Source: CAYXFD01 sp964464175 (GTDB lineage Bacteria > Cloacimonadota > Cloacimonadia > Cloacimonadales > JAJBBL01). From it: 64,000 nucleotides of DNA. Position 1 is the first letter of the stretch, and each line of letters starts with the position of its first letter. The position numbers and the translations under genes were made by a program. This document shows, piece by piece, positions 48,701-55,846 of the stretch. The stretch is from NCBI GenBank assembly GCA_964464175.1, contig CAYXFD010000009.1, forward strand, positions 1 to 64,000, in the 5' to 3' direction. The notes below the pieces were generated by a model. That model saw only the letters and a list, made by a program, of their open reading frames with translations, was not told the DNA's origin and searched no databases.

Positions 48701-51700
48701 CAGCTACAGCCTGAGTAACATTACCGGTCAGAGTTATGTCGGCGGCTTAGTAGGTTACTTTACCGGAGGTTCTCTCGTCGAAAATTCCTATGCTATGGGC
48801 AGTGTAACCGGAAATAGCCTGGTCGGCGGTTTGATCGGCTACAATTCGAGCTCTTTGGTCAGCAGTTCTTTCAGCACCGGATTGGTTACCGGTATCAGTG
48901 GTGTCGGCGGTTTGATCGGAGCACCTGCCGGTGCAAATGCCCAGAACAGTTTCTGGGATATCAATACCTCCGGCAGAAACACCAGTGCCGGCGGTGAAGG
49001 AAAAACCACAGCAGAGATGAAAACCGCTTCTACCTTCGTCAATGCCGGTTGGGACATGATGACCACCTGGATCATTGACGGCGTTAATAATACCGGTTAT
49101 CCCTACCTGAGATGGCAGATGATCGACGGTACGATAGTACCTCCGGGAGAGATCACGGAACTTAACTGGACAGCAGCTAATTCACCCTATTACATTACCT
49201 ATCCGATTATCGTCGAGGCAGATGAGCTGCTTACCATAGAAAACGGAGTGGAAGTAATCTTTACAAACATTGCCAGTATCACGGTTTACGGCGGTATAGA
49301 AGCAGACGGAGTTATCTTTAATTCTACCTCTCCTATGACCACCTGGAACGGGATCTGGTTAACAGGCAGCGTCCTGAATGTCAGTTTTAATAACTGTACC
49401 TTAATCAATGCGGTTCAGGCTCTTGTCTTTAATAATGCTGCCGGTTCGGTGACCAACTCCCTGATCACCAAGAATGAAGACCTGACCATAGATGAGGAAA
49501 CAGCGGTTATCCTTCAGAATGATTCCAATCCGGACTTCGAAAACCTGGAAATAGAGAATTACGCTAAAGGTATCGTGATCATCAATGACCTGATGCGCCG
49601 TACCTCTACCCCGACCCTGACCAATATCAGAATCAGAAACACTACCAGCCCGGTTCGTACTCAGACTGTCGGTATCGAAATCCAGGGAGACGTCGGTCTG
49701 ACTCTTGAAGATGCCGAGATCGATGACTTTGAAATCGGTATTCATTACACCGGTGGCAGTACATCACCGGACAGAACAACCCCGACCCTGACCAATATCA
49801 GGATCAGAAACACTACCAGTCCGGTAAGAACCAACGCCAAAGGCATTGTACTGACTGATGTTCCTGAAATCGAGATCACCGATGGTGAAATCGAAGATTA
49901 TCCGATAGGGATCTTTGCCGAAACAACAGCTGACCAAACAAGGTCGATCAGTACCCCGACCTTGACTAATATCCGGATCCGCAATTCCACCAGTCCGGTT
50001 CGTACTGAAACAATAGGTATCGAACTCAGTGGTGCAGTTGCCCTCATTCTCGCTGATGCCGAGATAGACGATTATGACACCGGCTTCCAATATAATGGGG
50101 ACGGTACATTCTTTGACCGTTCCACCCCAACTCTGACCAATATCAGAATAAGAAACACTACCAGCCCGGTCAGGAACGGATTACCCGGCATTATCCTCAG
50201 AGATGTAAGCCAGATAGCCATTACCGAAGGTGAGATTGAAGACTATACAACCGGTATGCTGATCGAAACCACAGGCGACCAAGCCCGCTCCATCAGCACT
50301 CCAACCCTGACCAATATCAGAATAAGAAACACTACCAGTCCCGTTCGCACGGAAGCAACCGGTATTGAGATCAATGGAGCAGTAGCTATCAACATTGATG
50401 ATGCCGAGATAGACGATTACGATACAGGAATAATATACACCGGTGACGGTACCGTTTTTGACCGCTCCACCCCCACTCTGACCAATATCAGGATCAGAAA
50501 CACGACCAGCCCGGTTCGTACCGGATTACCCGGGATCATTCTGCGTGATGTGAGCCAGATAGCCATTACCGAAGGAGAGATAGACGATTACTCAACTGGA
50601 ATGCTTATCGAAACTACCGGTGACCAGACCCGTTCCATCAGTACTCCGACCCTGACAAATATCAGAATAAGAAACACTACCAGTCCCGTTCGCACGGAAG
50701 CAACCGGTATTGAGATCAATGGAGCAGTAGCTATCAACATTGATGATGCCGAGATAGACGATTACGATACAGGAATAATATACACCGGTGACGGTACCGT
50801 TTTTGACCGCTCCACCCCCACTCTGACCAATATCAGGATCAGAAACACGACCAGCCCGGTTCGTACCGGATTACCCGGAATCATTCTGCGGGATGTCAGC
50901 CAGATAGCTATTACCGAAGGTGAGATTGATGACTATCCTGTAGGAATGCTTATTGAAACTACCGGCGAACCTACCCGTTCTATCAGTACTCCAACCCTGA
51001 CCAATATCAGGATAAGAAATACGACCAGCCCCGTTCGTACGGAAACAAGAGGTATCGAGGTTAATGGTGCTGTTGCCCTTAATATTGACGACGCCGAGAT
51101 CGATGAATACGATGTCGGAATCCAATATACCGGTGACGGAACTGTTTTTGACCGTTCAACCCCAACTCTCACCAACATCAGGATTAGAAACACGACCAGT
51201 CCGGTACGTAACGCCTCTTACGGAATGTTCTTCCAGGATGTGAGCAGCTATACTGTCGCCAATGTCGATTCTCTCTACGGCTACTCTACCGGAATCCACC
51301 TCAGTACAAGCGCAGATAATGACCGCTCACGCAGCACCCCAACCCTGACTAACATCAGGATCAGAAACACCACCAGTCCGGTCAGAAACAACGATTTCGG
51401 TATTGTTGTTGACGGGAATGTCTCGGCAGTCATGGATTCTGTCTATATCGATGACTTCCATACCGGGATAAAGTACAGCGGCAGACTTAACGGTAACCCT
51501 GACCGCGCAACTCCCACCCTGACCAATATTCGCATCCGCAATACTACCAGCCCGGTTCGATCCGGTTCTGTCGGTATAGCTCTCGACGGTACTGTTTCCC
51601 TGAACCTGGAAGATGCCGAAATAGATGATTATGACACCGGAATAGAATACCTCGGTGACGGTACTGTTTTTGACCGCTCCACCCCAACCCTGACCAATAT

Positions 51701-54700
51701 CAGGATAAGAAATACGACCAGTCCGGTCAGAACAGAAGCTGTTGGGCTTGTTCTGAAGGATCTGCATCAGATAGAAGTAAACGGAGGTGAGATTGAGGAT
51801 TACAGCACCGGTATCCTGATCGATACTACTGATGATACTAACCGTTCCCTGAGTACTCCTACCCTGACCAATATCAGGATTAGAAACACAACCAGTCCGG
51901 TACGAAACGGTTCAATGGGAATTGGAGTCAGCGGTACCGTGGCACTAATCCTTGATGATGCCGAAATAGACGATTTTGATACCGGAATTGAGTACATCGG
52001 TGACGGTACTGTTTTTGACCGCTCCACCCCAACCCTGACCAATATCAGGATAAGAAATACGACCAGTCCGGTCAGAACGGAAGCTGTTGGGCTCCTGCTC
52101 CGTGATCTGTCTCAGATAGAACTAAATGACGGTGAGATCGAGGATTACAGCACCGGTATTCTGATCGAGACTACTGCTGATATCCACCGTTCGCTGAGTA
52201 CTCCTACCCTGACCAATATCAGGATTAGAAACACAACCAGTCCGGTACGAAACGGTTCAAAGGGAATTGGAGTCAGCGGTACCGTGGCACTTATTCTGGC
52301 TGATGCCGAAATAGACGATTATGATACCGGAATTGAGTACATCGGTGACGGAACTGTTTTTGACCGTTCCACCCCAACTCTGACCAATATCAGGATTAGA
52401 AATACAACCAGTCCGGTCAGAACGGAAGCTGTCGGTCTCCTGCTTCGTGATCTGTCTCAGATAGAACTCAATGATGGTGAGATAGAAGATTACAGCACCG
52501 GTATCCTGATCGAGACTACTGATAACACTACCCGTTCCCTGAGTACCCCTACTCTGACCAATATCCGCATCCGTAACACAACCAGTCCGGTACGGACAGG
52601 TTCCAAAGGTATCGGGATCAGCGGTACCGTGGCACTTATTCTTGCTGATGCCGAAATAGAAGATTTTGATACCGGAATTGAGTACATCGGTGACGGAACT
52701 GTTTTTGATCGCTCCACCCCTACCCTGACCAATATCAGGATTAGAAATACAACCAGTCCGGTCAGAACAGAAGCTGTCGGTCTCCTGCTCCGTGATCTGT
52801 CTCAGATAGAACTAAATGACGGTGAGATCGAGGATTACAGCACCGGTATCCTGATCGAGACTACTGATAACAGTACCCGTTCCCTGAGTACCCCTACCCT
52901 GACCAATATCCGTATCCGGAACACAACCAGTCCGGTCCGCAACGGTTCCAAAGGGATCGGGATCAGCGGTACCGTGGCACTTATTCTTGCTGATGCCGAA
53001 ATAGATGATTATAATACCGGAATTGAATATATCGGTAACGGAACAATATTCGATCGCTCTACCCCGACCCTGACCAATATCAGGATAAGGAACACAACCA
53101 GCCCGGTCAGAACGGAAACTGTCGGACTTCTCCTGCAGGATCTTCATCAGATAGATTTTAGTGGCGGAGAGATCGATGATTACGCAACAGGGCTGCTTAT
53201 CAGTACAACTGACACTCAAAACAGACTCAGGACAATGAGCACTCCGACCCTGACCAACATCAGAGTGCGTAATACCACAAGTCCGGTCAGAACAGGAGAT
53301 GATACAGGTATCCGGATCACCGGTAATGTCTCCGCTGTTATGGATTCTCTTGATATCGAGAATTACCATACAGGCTTGATGTATATCGGTGATGAAGATG
53401 ACGTTCGCAGCCGGGCAACACCCACTCTGACCAATATCAGGATAAGAAATACGACCAGTCCGGTCAGAACCGATCCGGTCGGTATGCATCTGGAAAACAT
53501 CTCTCTGCAGGGCTTTGAACGCAATGCTGTCTATGTAGCAGGAGATCCCGGAAACCGCAATGCCGTACCAGGTCAGGCTCTTAGATTTGAGAGTGTACAG
53601 GCTGATACTTTGAAAAATACTACTATCTGGGGATATGAGACCGGCTTATACGCCCGGGAATCAGCCGGCCTGAATTTTGCCTATAACATCATCTGGGTTG
53701 ATGGTGAGCCTTTAGAGAATCCGATAGACTCAGACGAGCCGGTTAATGTCAGTCAATCTGTTATCTCTTATGCCGGAGACGGTAACGGACGGAATACCTA
53801 CCCCGGAGATGATAACCTCAATGTCGATCCGAAATTTGTTGATCCGCGGAAAGGTGACTTCTTCCTCAGATACCGAACACCCTTAAAATATCTCGAGTAT
53901 GTTGTCGGATCTAACGATTTCGATTTCGGTTATCTGGAACAAAGACACGATCAAATATACGGTGCAACAGCCCGTACTCATGAACTGCATCCGGGATGGA
54001 ATCTGCTCGCAATCCCCTTCATAACCAATGAAGACGGTATCCCCGCAACTCCGGTAGATATATTTGCTGATTATCTTGATCCCTTCTTTGTAAATCCCTA
54101 TTATACCTCGATCGTCCAGATGAATACTATACCATACACCGCTTTCAATGATGAAGGTATCTACAGTCTTAATTATACGGGAACATACAATGTACCCTCC
54201 AGGATTTTCACAATGATGGGATATTGGGTAAGAAACTACGGCGGTTATACTACTCTGACGGTTGAACAAGGATTCATTGATGAAGAGCAATATATTATCG
54301 ATGTTCCGGGACAGCCGAACACCACCCACGGCTGGTATCTGCTTGCTAATCCCTATTACGAAAGTCTCAGCTGGGCTGACGGATCGATCGACGTGGAAGG
54401 GAATGTTCACAGGTTCGCCTATGTTTATGCCTATAACGAAGAACACAACGCCTATCAGTATCTCCCTGTCGATGAGATCTCCAATAGAGAGATCAACCGC
54501 TGGGAAGGTTTCTTTATTAAATCTAATGATCCTGACGGTAAAGTGATACTCAACTTCCCGGGTGACCTTGGCAGAGAGAGAGATGTAAGCGGAAACAGAG
54601 AGCTGCCGGTAACCCGGAATGATACCGGAAGAGCAAGCGGTGGCTTGGATATTCCTGCCGAGGAATGGCTCATTACTCTCGGAGCTCAGCATCAGGACAA

Positions 54701-55484
54701 GGGAGATTTTCTTGTTGTCAGTGCCAACTCAAAGGCTGATGACACTCTTGACCCCTACGACGTACCGAAACTTCCTCAGGCACCCTTCATAGTAACAGGA
54801 AGCCTGATGTTCGGTATCGATAATACCGGTTGGGACAATTCACCCGGTTATTATGCAAGAGATACCGCTTCACTGGATAACTCCTTCTGGGAATGGGATA
54901 TTATGCTTGATGCCACCGATATCTTCAACGAACCGGTGGACGATTACTTCCTAACGGTTTTCTGCGAAGAGATGGTTGACGTGCCCGACGGTTACCGGTT
55001 CACCCTGACAAACCTTCTGACCGGAGAAGCAATTGATCCGGCAGCAGAAAACATGATCATTGATCTGAGCAGTTATATCAATCCGGCGACCGAGTCTAAC
55101 ACCAGAAACGGTGACAGAAGAAGCAGACCGGAAAGTATCCTGATCCCGCTGCACCTGCATGTAGCCACGGTCTCTACCGGTTCAGAGGATGATTCCCCTG
55201 TTCAGACACCAATCATGTCGCTGCGCAACTATCCGAATCCATTCAATCCGGAAACGAGAATATCCTTTGCGATAACGGAAGACTCGAATGTCAGGATCGA
55301 GATATTTAATGTCAAAGGGCAGTTAGTAAAGACCCTGATTGACGAGTACCTGAAAGCCGGACCACATTCTGTGGTCTGGAACGGTAGCGACAACAATAAT
55401 ACCAGAGCTGCCACCGGTATTTACCTCTACCGGATGACGGCAGGTGACAAAGTTATCAACCGAAAGATGATAATGATGAAGTAA
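36705..55484 (+). CDS. Giant secreted multidomain beta-helix/FN3 surface protein (6259 aa)
   Basis: An uninterrupted 6259-residue reading frame with a signal peptide (KKIVVFTLLLIISTSLAFA). The N-terminal two-thirds alternates FN3 domains (LLGYNVYRDGV; YEYYVTA.Y..GESEPSN), InlB-B-like repeats (EEFTLTVDRVGLG) and Ig-like domains (PLPAAALYPLDE; EDCPVW.F.T). It also holds a carboxypeptidase-regulatory-like domain (about 40730-40970), a large domain with BNR-like look (42330-43950), a GATase-like domain with an ASH-like tail (45680-46520) and GLUG repeats (46900-49100). The parallel beta-helix (49110-53880) holds the 23-copy motif. The end has a domain shared with the 462-aa protein, then the NYPNPFNPETRISF sorting domain (55220-55484), typical of type IX-like export. 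Probably an adhesin or surface filament. Confidence 0.9.
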   Translation: MKKIVVFTLLLIISTSLAFAERAIGYDTSESVVFNSLGIPAGLEGETGHGVVHLTWNAPDTRHNPADQRLNRSLAGYNVYRDNILINTVIVDDTEYSDYDVVNGETYLYYVKAVYLIDTAEIESWASASIEATPEEAEPPYPALALYPEPEFFSIPVDLTFEWTFSPDGPVPDGYLFNYWLASEQQPEMMDLGNVTSYQVTEPLLFSSEYNWQIIPYIEVGGRRETLAPVQLARNADPKEIITPKLRSSGSRSTRNDDLVYAQDCPVWAFTTEDVTVEEFTLTVDRVGLGMIEIDEEEVTEYPSQFNYVAGSEISLSAIPSLHWAFEKWVINGIDVFEIEIVIEMNENKTVTAYFGQLPPLPAAALYPLDEDLNVPIGFEFSWEADIEGPYPNGYLFKYWIAGETQPEPFDVEEAASYWAEDIEYGTEYNWQVIPYILAGDDSYLFAEDCPVWSFATEEEPFEIFTLIADRNGQGLLFLDGAEFEIYPSEFQFEEGMTAGLSATPDQFWSFDRWEIGQEGEVDEVFYSPELDLTITADVFAIAYFKPLPLQPALAVNPPDNAVNIPINPVFAWTPSAESSSPDGYLLNYWTSGDSNTDFIDVSDNITYQASVLQYETDYNWQIIPYVYDPEDESMIEAEDCPVWLFRTQDSTSLVVDFEGADENKQAYASNNIFLSGMEWNLDNALIQGDARDMKFGQRSARLRHQDDLAATMTMLQDKSNGIGTLSFYYARANFTGDRLTVAPVFIIEYSVDQGENWTQTGDNIDLEGVDDLTLYSQAVNISGDIRIRFRSISGSNGRRFNIDNILMTDFDETGFLTPPVNLAAAAGNEMISLCWDAPESRYGNTTSRALLGYNVYRDGVMINPETVLETEYEDMAVVNDVSYEYYVTALYEEGESEPSNAVTAIPNALGIVWQEDFEPDPGDWTLESNWSFISGYLRFYWNPVQTDYSFSATSPVINLPANTGYLHLNQWINYYSFVNEAFEIAVLTDRTAHVLWTHNSGENWGNFGGELLTLSLIPFRNQTIRLRFRSWGDSTNNISTWDIYNLVIDSNFDDDLQALSISGPTEINIETPVEYVVEVRNNGINPQDNYTVKLMKEGDIELAATPGTAIEAGEIQEFIFSWTPNEPETTYLYGEVVLTGDEETDNNITEPLAVNIYPEEVTAVIIGTGTLRNNHLPLNFYFRSSISQTIYMDEEIPAGGLITQITYYTDFLDNLLDMPVMIWMGLTEQDNLSDGWIPASEQTLVYDGTADFLQGQHEMTLELEVPFHYSSGNILVTTHRPRDSQYYGYNNFFFNTLTEEYPNRSRYSQSDTVTYDPDNLTGGSLTNRVPNTKLHFLTAGTGSLEGYVFNGYSEEPLEGALILIEELAWTQTTDEEGYFLFNYVPEGEYSLIAAKDGYLEAHAEVLVPENEVTQVDFGMIPVPDPPQNLTATAGNNYIWLDWEEPGAVRIRENSLSTRPGNHSERNERLELLGYNVYRDGVMINPETVLETEYEDLDVINGIIYEYYVTAVYDDGESGPSNIVEGIPFLPDPPLPALALYPDPEDFSVPVDLTFEWTSYPDGPVPDGYLFNYWLTSEQQPEMMDLGNITSYQVSENLLYGTEYFWQVIPYIDLSSRRELLSPLKIELNETPQRQVTALQSRNPFRNNDYLYAEDCPNWSFMTEEAVLYPPLNLSATAGNSIVWLEWEEPQERIELLGYNIYRDEILINPALLIDAEYEDTDVVNGITYYYFITAVYEEGESGQSNTVAATPHFPSPEGLYALPGNGIVKLFWEAPVTRNENHLNTLTERRGPGNSSGIEANSKPYKKNERENRTFVGYNVYRNGAVITALILETEYEDTDVVNGMTYYYYVTAVYGDGESQPSNSATAVPYFYDPPNYSFTIYPLSLGSSWYDYFPGSYQSSLLQLQPAPAGDWDGGGIYLAYHKSPSPSSLRRAYYSYIANNNIVASGLIDPANNHSEGFPGIDLDPQTGEPIVSWHTSIPDNSGQYHCPISIDQFNLTGIPGLWTEPYSVISNPTTVDGEPGQEFLWPQIQIGHSPTEGMKRAYIFTRNITNNLDGYPCENLMIAYADYAEPSDLADQVLTEWQYTTIPQLDNWRNQNIRAFYSHTVCENTGRIAVVGHTVKLDNDIIGYHPNNYFFVLENNNYGEGDWTLFTGESTIPVTNPNGYYKDAFNVPYQDLRYIPQTNRHNTATDDHGNYHFVSSFYLSNESGGFYPSLTTTKHVKFDRDSEQFLITDLYPRNTDGSLYLPWDTPPQFDNNDWLVVQESWPLYWWNSDTVFQENYYRIILDGPRMVALFQESTKARKHHMGQEGYSQWANVPETHLMISDDYGATWSDAIVLNSLNTPQLNGMIPAYWYMADDMQHLHDNWFRIHLSFYSQNDYGSYIQGNGPNTGGELYYTSIDLEFDTTPDITLYPPQNLTAAAFSNSIMLEWNEPSYYEGELLGYNIYREGAAINPELVLDTEYEDTDVVNGVVYSYYVTALYDEGESEPSNIVEATPMLPVPPLPALALNPEPEDFAVPVDLSFEWVLSQEGPVPDGYLFNYWPAIDEQPEMLDLGNATSYQVAENLLYGTEYSWQVIPYIDLNGRREFLSPLRLQASEARKRKVITPETRNPVQRNARENDHLYAEDCPVWSFTTEEATVEEFTLTVDRIGQGTIEIDEEEVTEYPVQINYLAGSELSLLATPFLDWGFEKWIINGVDHTGELIIIEMNENKTVTAYFNQLPPQPATTLYPLDEETDVPVDFEFYWEANIEGPYPDGYLFSYWITGETQPEPFDVEEFEIYWAEDIEYGTEYNWQVIPYIFADDESVIYAEDCPVWSFTTEVPDLNPPQNLIAAAGNNIVWLEWEEPEVRIELLGYNVYRDEVMINPETVLETEYEDSDVINGEIYEYYVTALYEEGESEPTETVPIYLELTTEISISPEYLETELFTGYSTTDYLTIYNEGENDLIVEISLAPEPVRSRNPLLIPGESREIRSISDFLHPTRSFSPNYSLNNQPRTSGNSVLYITTFSSDQDSDFRTVIEELPNVSVFETLDARSQTPNVDYLLAYDIVIVASNYGFANQTLMGDNLAHYVDQGGTLCLLEGTFSYSAIGNPAGGWTLDGLITEPQYSPLAFTDYSQSSTYCDNFVAHPITNGVSFIESTLYTFTYPQGNGVSLGLYQTGDHVAAYNPDKPIAAINVFPHNAHWGGDFIQMMSNTIDWLSAGAVPWLALDQYDLSIEPGSSEIIEVTYNAAGLAPDVYNASINIESNDPEEPFVSVPVTMTVLEDPYTPPVNLTATIGDGTVDLYWGDPGTRSGNNSFSSLTEGSSVNRMLFLSENSRDFAGREVTFLGYNVYRDGVRLNIDLIPGTEYSDSGLINGVTYEYYVTAVYEEGESVPSNTIQATPYIVDIVSVTPVFGNGTEENPYQIAELLNLYWIAEDPARWAYHYIQTADIDASETAGWFAGNGWKPIGMMITEYHENNLPFTGSYDGQNYMIAALYSNRTSTLGVGLFGHTAGATIRNLAVTNVDLTGYAGIGGLVGAAFYETHITNTYTTGTANGFGAVGGIAGANWHDSIIERSRSSVNVTNSLSDGSRFNIGGLAGNNGYSASIIDCYSTGNVSGYSSNTGGLVGFNRDGGVITNSFSTGLVIGHQNSGGLVGNSEASFVNNSFWDIETSNQIESAGGEGQSTNAMKTETTYTAAGWDFLTVWGMDGYTNEGYPYLQWEMLDEDILLPPVNLVAIPANEIVHLFWNAPGMRSNDDYTFRAGDPDSENSRRLETERRITLSHDRNLIGYNIYRDGIQLNTLIVTETMFTDTDVENETTYQYFVTALYDEGESEPSNLVSATPYLSVVIPVVPAIGSGTSDNPYQIESLDNLLWITEDFERWDYHYIQTADIDASSTIDWFEGKGWKPIGNSAIKFTGSYDGMHHSIDWLFINRNMTDYNGLFGYTNGADIRNLGLTNINYTGNRFTGAFVGKADNSTITDCYSTGNLTGTGIWDAGGIVGWSYNTQINSSYSLSNITGQSYVGGLVGYFTGGSLVENSYAMGSVTGNSLVGGLIGYNSSSLVSSSFSTGLVTGISGVGGLIGAPAGANAQNSFWDINTSGRNTSAGGEGKTTAEMKTASTFVNAGWDMMTTWIIDGVNNTGYPYLRWQMIDGTIVPPGEITELNWTAANSPYYITYPIIVEADELLTIENGVEVIFTNIASITVYGGIEADGVIFNSTSPMTTWNGIWLTGSVLNVSFNNCTLINAVQALVFNNAAGSVTNSLITKNEDLTIDEETAVILQNDSNPDFENLEIENYAKGIVIINDLMRRTSTPTLTNIRIRNTTSPVRTQTVGIEIQGDVGLTLEDAEIDDFEIGIHYTGGSTSPDRTTPTLTNIRIRNTTSPVRTNAKGIVLTDVPEIEITDGEIEDYPIGIFAETTADQTRSISTPTLTNIRIRNSTSPVRTETIGIELSGAVALILADAEIDDYDTGFQYNGDGTFFDRSTPTLTNIRIRNTTSPVRNGLPGIILRDVSQIAITEGEIEDYTTGMLIETTGDQARSISTPTLTNIRIRNTTSPVRTEATGIEINGAVAINIDDAEIDDYDTGIIYTGDGTVFDRSTPTLTNIRIRNTTSPVRTGLPGIILRDVSQIAITEGEIDDYSTGMLIETTGDQTRSISTPTLTNIRIRNTTSPVRTEATGIEINGAVAINIDDAEIDDYDTGIIYTGDGTVFDRSTPTLTNIRIRNTTSPVRTGLPGIILRDVSQIAITEGEIDDYPVGMLIETTGEPTRSISTPTLTNIRIRNTTSPVRTETRGIEVNGAVALNIDDAEIDEYDVGIQYTGDGTVFDRSTPTLTNIRIRNTTSPVRNASYGMFFQDVSSYTVANVDSLYGYSTGIHLSTSADNDRSRSTPTLTNIRIRNTTSPVRNNDFGIVVDGNVSAVMDSVYIDDFHTGIKYSGRLNGNPDRATPTLTNIRIRNTTSPVRSGSVGIALDGTVSLNLEDAEIDDYDTGIEYLGDGTVFDRSTPTLTNIRIRNTTSPVRTEAVGLVLKDLHQIEVNGGEIEDYSTGILIDTTDDTNRSLSTPTLTNIRIRNTTSPVRNGSMGIGVSGTVALILDDAEIDDFDTGIEYIGDGTVFDRSTPTLTNIRIRNTTSPVRTEAVGLLLRDLSQIELNDGEIEDYSTGILIETTADIHRSLSTPTLTNIRIRNTTSPVRNGSKGIGVSGTVALILADAEIDDYDTGIEYIGDGTVFDRSTPTLTNIRIRNTTSPVRTEAVGLLLRDLSQIELNDGEIEDYSTGILIETTDNTTRSLSTPTLTNIRIRNTTSPVRTGSKGIGISGTVALILADAEIEDFDTGIEYIGDGTVFDRSTPTLTNIRIRNTTSPVRTEAVGLLLRDLSQIELNDGEIEDYSTGILIETTDNSTRSLSTPTLTNIRIRNTTSPVRNGSKGIGISGTVALILADAEIDDYNTGIEYIGNGTIFDRSTPTLTNIRIRNTTSPVRTETVGLLLQDLHQIDFSGGEIDDYATGLLISTTDTQNRLRTMSTPTLTNIRVRNTTSPVRTGDDTGIRITGNVSAVMDSLDIENYHTGLMYIGDEDDVRSRATPTLTNIRIRNTTSPVRTDPVGMHLENISLQGFERNAVYVAGDPGNRNAVPGQALRFESVQADTLKNTTIWGYETGLYARESAGLNFAYNIIWVDGEPLENPIDSDEPVNVSQSVISYAGDGNGRNTYPGDDNLNVDPKFVDPRKGDFFLRYRTPLKYLEYVVGSNDFDFGYLEQRHDQIYGATARTHELHPGWNLLAIPFITNEDGIPATPVDIFADYLDPFFVNPYYTSIVQMNTIPYTAFNDEGIYSLNYTGTYNVPSRIFTMMGYWVRNYGGYTTLTVEQGFIDEEQYIIDVPGQPNTTHGWYLLANPYYESLSWADGSIDVEGNVHRFAYVYAYNEEHNAYQYLPVDEISNREINRWEGFFIKSNDPDGKVILNFPGDLGRERDVSGNRELPVTRNDTGRASGGLDIPAEEWLITLGAQHQDKGDFLVVSANSKADDTLDPYDVPKLPQAPFIVTGSLMFGIDNTGWDNSPGYYARDTASLDNSFWEWDIMLDATDIFNEPVDDYFLTVFCEEMVDVPDGYRFTLTNLLTGEAIDPAAENMIIDLSSYINPATESNTRNGDRRSRPESILIPLHLHVATVSTGSEDDSPVQTPIMSLRNYPNPFNPETRISFAITEDSNVRIEIFNVKGQLVKTLIDEYLKAGPHSVVWNGSDNNNTRAATGIYLYRMTAGDKVINRKMIMMK
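49600..53475 (+). repeat. 23-copy coding repeat with invariant 18-residue motif
   Basis: Within the giant gene the motif STPTLTNIRIRNTTSPVR recurs 23 times from about 49606 to 53466, mean spacing about 173 bp (about 58 codons), in two alternating unit types: A (GIEI.G.VAL.L.DAEIDDYDTGI.Y.GDGTVFDR) and B (GIIL.DVSQI.I..GEIEDYSTGM.IETT). The motif is almost unchanged while the rest of each unit varies. Units 5-6 and 7-8 (starting about 50311 and 50656, offset 345 bp = 115 codons) are nearly identical in DNA, marking a recent duplication. This is a tandem beta-helix coil, not CRISPR: it is coding, in frame and spacer-free. Confidence 0.9.
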
Positions 55485-55506
55485 GAACTGACTTTGCAAT
55501 AGGAAC

Positions 55507-55545
55507 AAAGAGCCTGAGTTGTCTAAAACTCAGGCTCTTTTCTTT
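55507..55545 (+). terminator. Strong intrinsic terminator after the giant gene
   Basis: AAAGAGCCTGAGTT pairs with AACTCAGGCTCTTT across a 6-nt loop (perfect 14-bp stem) and continues TTCTTT, 22 bp after the stop codon. The rest of the interval to 55846 holds no gene I can see. Confidence 0.85.
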
Positions 55546-55846
55546 ATCCTTCGAAGAATCCCGGGGAAAACCTGCAGCCTTCAGAGCTGAAGGACTCCCC
55601 CTGTTTTTGCTCCGGAACTGAGCTAAAAACTCTGATGAAAAAGGGGATTTTCATTTTGTTGCTGACCGGGAAAAAATGCAATCTACTTCCCGGAAACATT
55701 CTACCTATAACATTTCTACGCTTAGGTTAGATTCTTAATCCGTTACCAAGGTAACCGGAATGAGATTGTTCTTGCCTTTTTGCCGGTTTATTGAGACTAA
55801 GGAAGATGGTAAGCAGTTAGATATTTATCTATAGTAACAGTCGGTT

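Noticed and set aside
49600..53475. CRISPR array
   Set aside because: Regular repeats are present, but they are in frame within one long gene, the interval sequences are related to each other and coding, and no cas gene is nearby.
49600..53475. A template/variable repeat set of the DGR
   Set aside because: Differences between units are not concentrated at first and second bases of AAC-type codons; the motif is conserved and drift is elsewhere, unlike VR1/VR2.
52812..54692. Long antisense reading frames (225 and 269 codons) opposite the giant gene
   Set aside because: They are shadows of the sense reading frame in a repetitive, low-stop region; there is no ribosome binding site and no recognisable product.
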